Shown here: positions 22,727 through 29,581 of the stretch, in pieces
Position numbering within the stretch: position 1 is the stretch's first letter
Layout of the letters: each line of letters begins with the position of its first letter
Assembly: GCA_900758315.1 (NCBI GenBank)
Contig: CAAERF010000489.1
Coordinates: forward strand, 1 to 32,256
Source of the DNA: an uncultured Oscillospiraceae bacterium
GTDB lineage: Bacteria > Bacillota > Clostridia > Oscillospirales > Oscillospiraceae
Length of the DNA: 32,256 nucleotides
Direction of reading: 5' to 3'
Notes under the pieces: model-generated
Seen by the model: only the letters and a program-made list of their open reading frames with translations
Databases searched by the model: none
Told to the model about the DNA's origin: nothing
Position numbers and translations under genes: made by a program

Positions 22727-23866
22727 TCAGTCCCCTTCCCCGTAAAATTCCTTGATGGTACGAATCACCGTCTCACAGTCCTCCGCCGTCAGCCCGTAGT
22801 ACAGGGGCAGGCGGGTCAGCCGGTCGCTCTCCCGGGTGGTGTACACGTCCTCCCCGGCGAAACGTCCGAACCGCTGACCGGCAGGCGCGGTGTGCAGTGG
22901 GATATAGTGGAAGGAGGAGGGGATCTCCCGCTCCCGCAGGTAACTGATCAGGGCGGTGCGCTCAGCCAGATCCCGGCACTTCACATAGAACATGTGGGCG
23001 TTGTGCCCGCACTCCTCCGGCACCGTGGGCAGGACCAGCTTGCCCTGATCCGCCAGGGGCTTCAGTCCGGCATAGTACCGCTCCCAGGTGGCCAGACGGT
23101 CCCGGTTGATCTCCTCCGCTACCTCCAGCTGGGGCAGCAGATAGGCCGCGTTGAGGTCACTGGGCAGGTAGCTGGAGCCGTAGTCCACCCAGGTGTACTT
23201 GTCGATCTGCCCCCGGAGGAATTTGCTCCGGTTGGTACCCTTCTCCCGGATGATCTCCGCCCGTTCGATGTCCTCGGGGTGGTTGATGACCACGGCGCCG
23301 CCCTCACCCATGGTGTAGTTCTTGGTCTCGTGGAAGCTGTAGCAGCCCACGTCGCCGATGGTGCCCAGCGGGCGGCCCTTGTAGGTGCTCATAACGCCCT
23401 GGGCCGCATCCTCCACCACCTTCAGTCCGTGGCGGCGGGCGATGTCCATAATGGTGTCCATCTCGCAGGCCACCCCGGCGTAGTGGACCGCGCAGATGCA
23501 GGTGGTCCTGTCGGTGATGGCGGCCTCGATCTGGGTCTCGTCGATGTTCATGGTGTCGGGCCGGATGTCCACGTACACCACCTTGGCGCCCCGCTGGACA
23601 AAGGCATCAGCCGTGGACACAAAGGTAAAGGAGGGCAGAATCACCTCATCCCCCGCCTTCACGCCGCACAGCAGAGCCGCCAGCTCCAGAGCGCTGGTGC
23701 AAGAGGTGGTCAGCAACACCTTGGGCGCGCCGGTCCACTGCTCCAGCCACTGGTGACAGCGCTTGGTAAAGGGTCCGTCCCCGCACAGCTTGCGATTGGC
23801 GATGGCCTGGGCCAGATACTCCGGCTCCCGACCGGTGGCAGGCGGGATATTGAAAGGAATGCTCAT
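22727..23866 (-). CDS. wecE: dTDP-4-amino-4,6-dideoxygalactose transaminase (DegT/DnrJ/EryC1 family)
   Basis: A 379-residue PLP-dependent sugar aminotransferase. It follows E. coli WecE closely (recalled, not searched): IPFNIPPATG, KLCGDGPFTKRCHQWLEQ, LTTSCTSALELAALL, VYVDIRPDTMNIDETQIEAAI, HYAGVACEMDTIM, VEDAAQGVMSTYKGRPLGTIG, and SFHETKNYTMGEGG with the PLP lysine at residue 182. The C-terminal half keeps REKGTNRSKFLRGQIDKYTW and YGSSYLPSDLNAAYLLPQLE. The enzyme transfers an amino group from glutamate to dTDP-4-keto-6-deoxyglucose to give dTDP-Fuc4N. Its substrate is the product of RmlB encoded at 8.4-9.5 kb. Its ATG overlaps the yfhO stop (ATGA). Confidence 0.93.
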   Translation of the reverse strand: MSIPFNIPPATGREPEYLAQAIANRKLCGDGPFTKRCHQWLEQWTGAPKVLLTTSCTSALELAALLCGVKAGDEVILPSFTFVSTADAFVQRGAKVVYVDIRPDTMNIDETQIEAAITDRTTCICAVHYAGVACEMDTIMDIARRHGLKVVEDAAQGVMSTYKGRPLGTIGDVGCYSFHETKNYTMGEGGAVVINHPEDIERAEIIREKGTNRSKFLRGQIDKYTWVDYGSSYLPSDLNAAYLLPQLEVAEEINRDRLATWERYYAGLKPLADQGKLVLPTVPEECGHNAHMFYVKCRDLAERTALISYLREREIPSSFHYIPLHTAPAGQRFGRFAGEDVYTTRESDRLTRLPLYYGLTAEDCETVIRTIKEFYGEGD

Positions 23867-26800
23867 GATTCTTCGACCTCCTGAATTTGGTTTCTCTTTC
23901 TGCGTTTTCCACCCTTTTGGCCCGATCCACGCCGACGGCGGATGGCACTCCCCACCAACGCACAGCCGGTGAACACCAGTGCCGCACCGGACACCATTCC
24001 ACCGATTCGCAGCCCTGGAATTTCGTAGGTGGCCTCCACGCTGTGGTCACCGGCCTCCAGCAGCACGCCAGTGTACATGCCGTTGACCTTCAGGGTCTCT
24101 GCCGGCACGCCGTCCACCGTCACCGTCCAGCTGTCCCGATAGGGAATGGACAGGGTCAGCAGCCGCGCTTCCTCCAGGTGGATGGTACCGGACAGGGTGC
24201 CGCCTTCCTCGGTGACATTCTCCAAGGCAGTCTCACCCAGGGCGGTTACGTCCTCCACGTAATCCGCCATAGGCAGGCAGACAACTTGCAGATCGTCAAA
24301 AGAGTAGGTACCCGGGGTCTCGAAGGTGATTTTACAGCTGCGGACACCGTTCTCACTGTACCCCAGATTATAGGTCACGCCGTTGCGCTGGAAGTAGTAC
24401 AGGGAGTTCTGCCGGTAGACCTGGCTCTTTTTGGTCGCATGGTTACCGGAGACCCGGATTTTCGCCTCACTGTCCGCTCCGCTGTCCATGGTCAGGTTGT
24501 CCATCCAGACATAGGTCTCCGCATCCGCCAGTCCGGAAAAGCGGAGGGTGATGGAGCCCGATTTCTCCGTTACCCGAACGGTGTGATCGTCCAGCTCCAG
24601 CCCTTCGGTTTTGTCCACGGTCCAGGGAATACTCTGAGCGGTCAGCTCCGGCTCCTCCTGATTCAGCACACCGGACACCGCAGCCTCATCCTCGTCCTCC
24701 ACCACCACGCCCTGCAGGATCGCCTGCTGACGCTCCAGCGGGGACAGCTTCTCATAGTCTGACCGGGTCTGGTAGCTGGTATAAGTATAGCCCGCCGGCA
24801 GGGCGTACTGATTTTCATAAATGGTCAGGCCGTCCTCCTCGCCCACGGCCTGGAATCCGTAAGGCTGATAACGCGCCTCTGCCCCATTCTGATTCTGATC
24901 CTTGCCCACAAAGTACTTGACGCTGCCCAGGGCACACAGGCTGGCCCGCTCGTCCAGGCCCCAGACGGCGTAGGACTGGCGGACGGAGTTCAGGTCAAAG
25001 TCCAGGTAGTAGTTCACCAGATCGGCGTTGAGCACACTCCAATAGCTCATGGTGCCGTAGCCGCCGGTGAGGCAGAACCAGTTGTGGCGGTTGCCCTCCA
25101 CCTCAACCCGGTAGAAGCCGTCGTCCTCCAGATTGCTGGCCACCTGCTCCGCCGATTTTTTCACATCCCTGCGGACCTGGCCGGCAGCCACATAGCGCTC
25201 CAGCTCAGCGCTGTTGGAGGGGGCGTAGAACTGGAATAGATTCAGCAGCACTGCGGCCACGGTGACCACTGCCACCAGTCCCTGTCCCACCTGCTTATTC
25301 TTCCAGTGGGAGGCCAGGATCACCACTGCGGTGACCAGGGCCAGCAGGCCCATGGCGCTCCATTCGATGTCATCTCCGGCACGCTCCAGCAGGCAGACTG
25401 CCGCGATATAGCCGCCGGTAATAACTGCCAGAGTGATCTGCTCCCAGACCCGCAGTTCCACCAGTCTTGGCAGCAGGCAGACCACGATCAGCGCCATACA
25501 GAAGGCAAAGCCGTAGCACCAACGGTTGGTCACGTAGCCAAAGCCGTTAAAGATCTTTCCCATCAGCGGGATGCACAGGCAGGCACAGAGCACCAGCGCT
25601 CCCGCCCGCAACGGGGCCAGCTTTCTGTCCCGCCAGCGCAGGAACAGGAGTACCCCTGCGGAAAAGACCACGCCGGCAAAGCCCAGCCGCACCCAGTAGG
25701 TACCGTTGGGATCGCTGCCCACCAGGCACAGGAACATTCTCAGATAGTGCTTGGCGGGATAGACCAGGGCAAAGGACGATTCGGCAACATCACTGCGGCT
25801 GCAGGACAGGAAATCCAGCACCGCAGGCAGGAAGGTCACCATGGACAGGGCAAAGCCCCAGAGATAGAGCCCCACCAGCTGGAGCAAATCGGTCACAATT
25901 TTCCTGATCTGGGTCCGGTAGAAGCAAATTTCCCGGATGAGCAGGTAAATTGCCATAAGCAGGGTGTTGATAAAAGCGTAGTAATAGCCGCCTGCCATGG
26001 CCAGGAAGATCATTCCCACAAACAGGCCCCACTTGCGTTTCCGAAGCCAGCGCTCGCAGCCGGCCAGAATCAGGGGCAGGTAGATCACCATAAAGGTGAT
26101 AAAATAGATGTGCTTGGCGGCGGTGAAGATCACAAAGCCGGAGAAGGCATAGACCACCGCGCCCACCAGCACAGGCAGAGGTTCCCGCTTGTCAATGGAG
26201 CGGCAGTAGGCGGTAAAGGCCATTCCGGCCAGCGGAATCTGCAATACGGTGACCGCCCCATACACCGCCTCCATCCACCGGCTCGGGGTGCAGATGGCCA
26301 GCAGAAACAGGGGGTTGAAGTGAAACACGGACAGGACACTGCTGCCCTGACCGATGGAGAAATCCCACTGGGGCAGGACCAGCTGTCCGGTGGCCAGCAG
26401 GGTTTTCACCACCTTCACCACGTAGTCCCTGGTGTAGTACATGGTGGTCAGATACAGATTCTGGCCGTCCGGCATCCACACCATGGAGTATCCGTTTGCA
26501 ATAAAGTAGCTGGAAAAACTGGTCACCAGAACCAGGAATACGGTGAAAAACGCCCTCCAGTACAGGCGATTGTCTTTTCTGCGCAGCCGCACCGGACCAC
26601 TGCGGGCGCCTGTCAGCTGACCGGGCAGGCTCAGCACTGCCGCCACCGGCCAGGCCGCCCAGCGGCTGAGGGCCAGCGCCACGATCAGGCAGCAGACCAC
26701 AATGGACTGGAGCGCTTTGACCTGCCCGTTTCCGATGGCAGGCAGCAACACCGTTCCGGTCAGCAGCACCAGCAAGGGCCGCAGCCAGAACCAGGCACTC

Positions 26801-27615
26801 ATCCAGCGCTCTCCCACGGTAGACAGCCCGGGCAGGCTCCGCCGGGGGATCAGTGCCAGCACCGCAGCCCCCAGCACCAGTGCAACTGCGTACTGGGCGA
26901 CCCGGAGCAATCCATCCCACCGGTTGACGTAAGCCTCGTTGCCCAGCAGCAGGCCCCGGTACTGGAACATCTGTTCGCTGGCCACCAGGCACAGGCACAG
27001 GGCCGCGATCAACAGGGCCGCAGCCAGGACCTTCCCCCACCCGTGTCTCTTCAGCCGGTCCACAATGGGCTCATCCGCCCATCGTCCCAAGAAAAAGAAG
27101 GGAAAGAACGCAAAAAACCGGCTCAGGCAGAGGAAATCCCCGCTCAAAGCGGTGCAATAGCCCACGGCGCAGCCCACTGCTCCGGCGCAGGCCAGGATGA
27201 CGCCCTTCCAGCGCCGTCTTTCCAGCCAGACGCCCAGTGGCAGACAGCAGGCCAATACCAGAAAGAGCCATGGGGTATCGCCTTCGGTCAACAGGTCAAA
27301 GGCCGGCTGATCTCCCCGAAGGGCGCCGGCCCAGAAAATCAATGCCTTCTGGACTCCATAGAGCAGGACAAATCCCGCGCTCAGCCATCCGGCCTGGCGG
27401 ACCGTCTCCACTCGCCTTCGGGACCAGCCGCCCAGGGTGAAAAACAGCAGTGGAATCTGGAACAGGTTACAGAAGCACCACAGTAACCGGAGCACCTGTC
27501 CGCCCGCACTGTCTCCCAGCAGTGTACACACGCCGGTGGACAGGAGCAACAGCAGCAGCAACAGCTCCTGCCCACGGCCACCCTGTCTGTCTATGCTTTT
27601 TGCTTGCATATCCAC
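23863..27615 (-). CDS. YfhO-family membrane glycosyltransferase fused to a degenerate acyltransferase-3 domain
   Basis: A 1250-residue multi-helix protein starting at GTG 27615 (GGGAG ten bases upstream; ATG 27609 is possible). Residues about 350-1250 are a YfhO protein: GYSMVWMPDGQNLYLTTMYY, LVLPQWDFSIGQGSSVLSVF, many helices, then an extracytoplasmic beta-rich domain and a last helix near 1205-1225 with a basic tail. YfhO enzymes (about 860 residues in B. subtilis) add sugars from undecaprenyl phosphate to teichoic acid outside the cell. The extra 340 N-terminal residues resemble the acyltransferase-3 / fucose 4-O-acetylase fold: CNLFQIPLLFFTLGGW, CLSRFFAFFPFFFLGRW, ALIPRRSLPGLSTVGERWM. The histidines expected in that family are replaced (STG for FGH, FQIP for FHMP, no terminal YLLH), so that domain is probably not catalytic. 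Confidence 0.85.
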   Translation of the reverse strand: MDMQAKSIDRQGGRGQELLLLLLLLSTGVCTLLGDSAGGQVLRLLWCFCNLFQIPLLFFTLGGWSRRRVETVRQAGWLSAGFVLLYGVQKALIFWAGALRGDQPAFDLLTEGDTPWLFLVLACCLPLGVWLERRRWKGVILACAGAVGCAVGYCTALSGDFLCLSRFFAFFPFFFLGRWADEPIVDRLKRHGWGKVLAAALLIAALCLCLVASEQMFQYRGLLLGNEAYVNRWDGLLRVAQYAVALVLGAAVLALIPRRSLPGLSTVGERWMSAWFWLRPLLVLLTGTVLLPAIGNGQVKALQSIVVCCLIVALALSRWAAWPVAAVLSLPGQLTGARSGPVRLRRKDNRLYWRAFFTVFLVLVTSFSSYFIANGYSMVWMPDGQNLYLTTMYYTRDYVVKVVKTLLATGQLVLPQWDFSIGQGSSVLSVFHFNPLFLLAICTPSRWMEAVYGAVTVLQIPLAGMAFTAYCRSIDKREPLPVLVGAVVYAFSGFVIFTAAKHIYFITFMVIYLPLILAGCERWLRKRKWGLFVGMIFLAMAGGYYYAFINTLLMAIYLLIREICFYRTQIRKIVTDLLQLVGLYLWGFALSMVTFLPAVLDFLSCSRSDVAESSFALVYPAKHYLRMFLCLVGSDPNGTYWVRLGFAGVVFSAGVLLFLRWRDRKLAPLRAGALVLCACLCIPLMGKIFNGFGYVTNRWCYGFAFCMALIVVCLLPRLVELRVWEQITLAVITGGYIAAVCLLERAGDDIEWSAMGLLALVTAVVILASHWKNKQVGQGLVAVVTVAAVLLNLFQFYAPSNSAELERYVAAGQVRRDVKKSAEQVASNLEDDGFYRVEVEGNRHNWFCLTGGYGTMSYWSVLNADLVNYYLDFDLNSVRQSYAVWGLDERASLCALGSVKYFVGKDQNQNGAEARYQPYGFQAVGEEDGLTIYENQYALPAGYTYTSYQTRSDYEKLSPLERQQAILQGVVVEDEDEAAVSGVLNQEEPELTAQSIPWTVDKTEGLELDDHTVRVTEKSGSITLRFSGLADAETYVWMDNLTMDSGADSEAKIRVSGNHATKKSQVYRQNSLYYFQRNGVTYNLGYSENGVRSCKITFETPGTYSFDDLQVVCLPMADYVEDVTALGETALENVTEEGGTLSGTIHLEEARLLTLSIPYRDSWTVTVDGVPAETLKVNGMYTGVLLEAGDHSVEATYEIPGLRIGGMVSGAALVFTGCALVGSAIRRRRGSGQKGGKRRKRNQIQEVEES

Positions 27616-27650
27616 TCGTTCAACGCTCCCTGTCTGTTGTAATTTTTCGC

Positions 27651-28040
27651 TTACCGGCCCAGATCCTGTTTGATCTGGGTGGTGGAGATCTCCGGCGTCC
27701 GGGGCAGATAGACCACGTCACAGTAGGGCTTCAGGAAGTCGAACTTCCCCGTCCAGTCGTCCCCGATGACAAAGGTGTCCACCCGGAACTCCTTCACGTC
27801 GGAGACCTTCTGTTCCCAGCTCTCCTCCGGGATCACCAGGTCCACATAGCGGATGGCCTCCAGCAGCTGCTTGCGCTGCTCATAGGAAAAGTAGCACTTT
27901 TTTCCCTTCTGCTCCCGGTTGAACTCGTCGGTAGAGAGGGCCACAATCAGATAATCGCCCAGAGCTCTGGCCCGGCGCAGCAGATTGATATGGCCGTAGT
28001 GGAGCAGATCATAGGTGCCATATGTGATAACTTTTTTCAT
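27651..28040 (-). CDS. tagD: Glycerol-3-phosphate cytidylyltransferase-like (TagD)
   Basis: A 129-residue cytidylyltransferase, full length for TagD. The start is ITYGTYDLLHYGHINLLRRA with the HxGH motif at residues 14-17, and the C-terminal signature is RTPEISTTQIK (RTxGISTT in most members; here E replaces G). It would form CDP-glycerol from CTP and glycerol 3-phosphate, the activated unit for poly(glycerol-phosphate) teichoic acid. It is the first gene after the promoter at 28098-28126, with the yfhO-like gene 35 bases behind. This supports a wall- or membrane-polymer role for the whole operon. No CDP-glycerol polymerase (TagB/TagF) is in the window. Confidence 0.92.
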   Translation of the reverse strand: MKKVITYGTYDLLHYGHINLLRRARALGDYLIVALSTDEFNREQKGKKCYFSYEQRKQLLEAIRYVDLVIPEESWEQKVSDVKEFRVDTFVIGDDWTGKFDFLKPYCDVVYLPRTPEISTTQIKQDLGR

Positions 28041-28097
28041 AAAATCAGCCTCGCGATCGGAAAAAGCGCACTTTTATACACTTCAATAGTTCCACAC

Positions 28098-28126
28098 ATT
28101 ATACCATGCTCCCCCAGCACTTGCAA
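28098..28126 (-). promoter_or_regulatory. Promoter of the tagD-yfhO-wecE operon
   Basis: On the minus strand: TTGCAA (28121-28126), 17 bases, TATAAT (28098-28103), 58 bases before the tagD ATG. It is the only clear promoter found for the eight-gene operon. Confidence 0.85.
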
Positions 28127-28194
28127 TCATTTTCACACATTTACCGGCCCCGCCGCATAGGCTGGAGCACTTCATGAGCACAGGAGGACTGGAT

Positions 28195-28737
28195 ATGGAT
28201 CAGCAGCAACAACCGAACAACGCCCAGGAGACCGAGGCCTTCGCCCGGGTCTGGAAGCGGGTCTCTCCTGACCCGGACACCAGTCCCATCGCATGCGGTG
28301 AGAACCCCGATCCACCGGCAACCTTCCCCACTCCGGCCCTTGGCGAGGCCTCCCAGAGCTGGGGCCCCTTTCTCCGAGCCCAGATCGTCTGGGAACTGAC
28401 CCGCTGGCGCACCTATCAGGCCCTGTCCCGTTCCTCCGGCAGAACCGGCGCGGGCCCGCTGGCCACCGCCGCCCTGCGCCGGGCCAAGCGGATGACGGCG
28501 ACCCTGTTTCTGCTCACCGGCGTGTGGTACCTGCCCCAGAATCAGGCCACACCCCGGAACTGGAAGACCAACCGTGAGGGATACCGGCTGCTCTTCCAGG
28601 GCGCCCAGCAGGCGGAGCTCCGCTACCGGTCCGCCGCACAGAACAACCCGGACCCTGTTCTGACCGACCTGTTTCATACGTTGGCGGCGGAGTCCGCCCA
28701 GGAACAGCGCCAGCTGCTCCAGCTGTTGTCCCAGTAG
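28195..28737 (+). CDS. Ferritin-like four-helix protein, metal ligands mostly lost
   Basis: A 180-residue protein. I chose the ATG at 28195 because AGGAGG lies seven bases upstream; an ATG seven codons earlier has no ribosome site. After a Gln/Pro-rich first 60 residues, the helices FLRAQIVWELTRWRTYQALS, ATAALRRAKRMTATLFLLTG, GYRLLFQGAQQAELRYRSAA and LFHTLAAESAQEQRQLLQLL follow the pattern of small ferritin-like proteins common in Clostridia. In those, E and H at fixed places (ExxH in helices 2 and 4) bind iron. Here helix 2 has no ExxH, helix 4 has ExxQ, and helix 1 has Q for the first E, so metal binding is doubtful. The role is unknown. It is monocistronic and lies divergent from the tagD operon. 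Confidence 0.6.
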   Translation: MDQQQQPNNAQETEAFARVWKRVSPDPDTSPIACGENPDPPATFPTPALGEASQSWGPFLRAQIVWELTRWRTYQALSRSSGRTGAGPLATAALRRAKRMTATLFLLTGVWYLPQNQATPRNWKTNREGYRLLFQGAQQAELRYRSAAQNNPDPVLTDLFHTLAAESAQEQRQLLQLLSQ

Positions 28738-28750
28738 CCAGGCGCAGCCC

Positions 28751-28815
28751 TTCATAATTCCTTCACAAACCTTTCAAAAATCGTTCACCACTTTACGTCC
28801 CCGATCCAGTATGCT
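28751..28815 (+). promoter_or_regulatory. Pho-box-like promoter (four 11-bp direct repeats), copy B
   Basis: The hexamers TTCATA (28751), TTCACA (28762), TTCAAA (28773) and TTCACC (28784) start exactly 11 bases apart. TATGCT (28810-28815) follows after 20 bases. This is the same number of repeats, the same period and the same gap as in copy A at 5352-5416, though the bases between differ. Confidence 0.72.
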
Positions 28816-28821
28816 ATGGGT

Positions 28822-28923
28822 GTAGTAAGAAATGACATCATTTTATACCTCCCCTCTCTTTTCTCTTTCTAAATGCAACAAACGGAAGGACCTGTCGAAC
28901 TTCGGCAGGTCCTTCCGTTTTTA
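28822..28923 (+). ncRNA. Putative orphan small RNA, copy B
   Basis: A transcript of about 100 nt is predicted from the Pho-box-like promoter to the terminator at 28881-28924. The next gene is on the opposite strand, so nothing is transcribed from this promoter but the short RNA. It has a CU-rich stretch at about 28848-28870 (CCTCCCCTCTCTTTTC) with anti-Shine-Dalgarno character, then TTTCTAAA as in copy A, then the terminator. Primary sequence outside these elements is not conserved between the copies. The transcription start is an estimate. Confidence 0.58.
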
Positions 28924-28924
28924 T
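28881..28924 (+). terminator. Strong terminator of small RNA copy B
   Basis: A perfect 15-base stem AAACGGAAGGACCTG/CAGGTCCTTCCGTTT followed by TTTTT overlap and ATG; inner bases (CGAA/TTCG) extend the pairing. Confidence 0.93.
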
Positions 28925-28929
28925 GATAC

Positions 28930-28960
28930 ATCGCCCTGTGCCGCAAAAGCACAGGGCGAT
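28930..28960. terminator. Hairpin at the 3' end of the hypothetical-pepT operon
   Basis: A perfect 12-base stem ATCGCCCTGTGC/GCACAGGGCGAT with a 7-base loop, 9 bases beyond the stop at 28970. No U-tract follows on the minus strand. The small-RNA terminator behind it may serve as back-up. Confidence 0.6.
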
Positions 28961-28969
28961 CTGCTTTGT

Positions 28970-29560
28970 TTATCCCTTCCGGTCCACCAGCAGGCGCAGG
29001 ATGGGGCGCTGATTCAGGGTCAGACCGGTGTCACCGACCTGGATGGAGCGCACCACCCGATTGGCCACCTCGATGGTATTGATCGCCCGGCCGCCGGGCA
29101 GGGCCACCTGGAACACAATCCCGTTGACCAGCAGGGCAGACATTCCCTTCCCGGCCTGCACCGGCACGGACTGCACCTTAATCCTGCCATCCATGGCGTT
29201 GCACAGGGTCAGGGCCAGATAACAGCCCAGCTCCTTGCTGATGAGCACCAGATTGTCCTCCTGCTCCAGACCCCGATGTCCCCGGTTGGCCTCGTAGGCA
29301 CAGCCCACCGCCTGGGCCACCAGCTCCGCGTCCTCAGCCGTCAGGCTCAGTTCCACACCGCCGGCCTCCGCCGCCTGGAGAAAGTCGCTGGCATAGCTGT
29401 AAATGAGGACCCGGGCCTGATAGGCCAGATCGCTCTCACCGGGCTTGACGGGCATCTGCATGGCCCGGCGAATCTGCATGGAGTTGGCGCCCTGGGCCTC
29501 CAGCTGTGCTACCTTGGTATTCATCTCCCGAAATTCCTTCAGTTCCTTCTGTACATCCAT
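28970..29560 (-). CDS. Hypothetical protein
   Basis: A 196-residue soluble protein, no signal peptide or membrane helix. The start at 29560 has GAGAGGAGG eight bases upstream. The first 35 residues (MDVQKELKEFREMNTKVAQLE) look helical, possibly coiled coil; the middle is alpha-helical; the C-terminal third (about 125-196) looks beta-rich with VNGIVFQVALPGG and NTIEVANRVVRSIQVGDTG. It contains GYS-free, non-enzymatic-looking sequence, and I do not recognise a family. It lies 21 bases behind the LRR-peptidase T gene on the same strand, so it is probably co-transcribed and functionally linked. Confidence 0.7.
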   Translation of the reverse strand: MDVQKELKEFREMNTKVAQLEAQGANSMQIRRAMQMPVKPGESDLAYQARVLIYSYASDFLQAAEAGGVELSLTAEDAELVAQAVGCAYEANRGHRGLEQEDNLVLISKELGCYLALTLCNAMDGRIKVQSVPVQAGKGMSALLVNGIVFQVALPGGRAINTIEVANRVVRSIQVGDTGLTLNQRPILRLLVDRKG

Positions 29561-29581
29561 TGTATGTGCCTCCTCTCCCGG

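Noticed and set aside
25306..27486. Long plus-strand open frame opposite the YfhO gene (and similar ones opposite the dehydrogenases at 14.0-16.9 kb)
   Set aside because: Long antisense frames are expected in GC-rich genes; they lack ribosome sites and recognisable domains, whereas the minus-strand proteins match known families.
27540..27565. CAG-rich run near the start of the YfhO gene as a microsatellite
   Set aside because: It encodes the poly-leucine part of the first membrane helix and contains interruptions; ordinary coding sequence.
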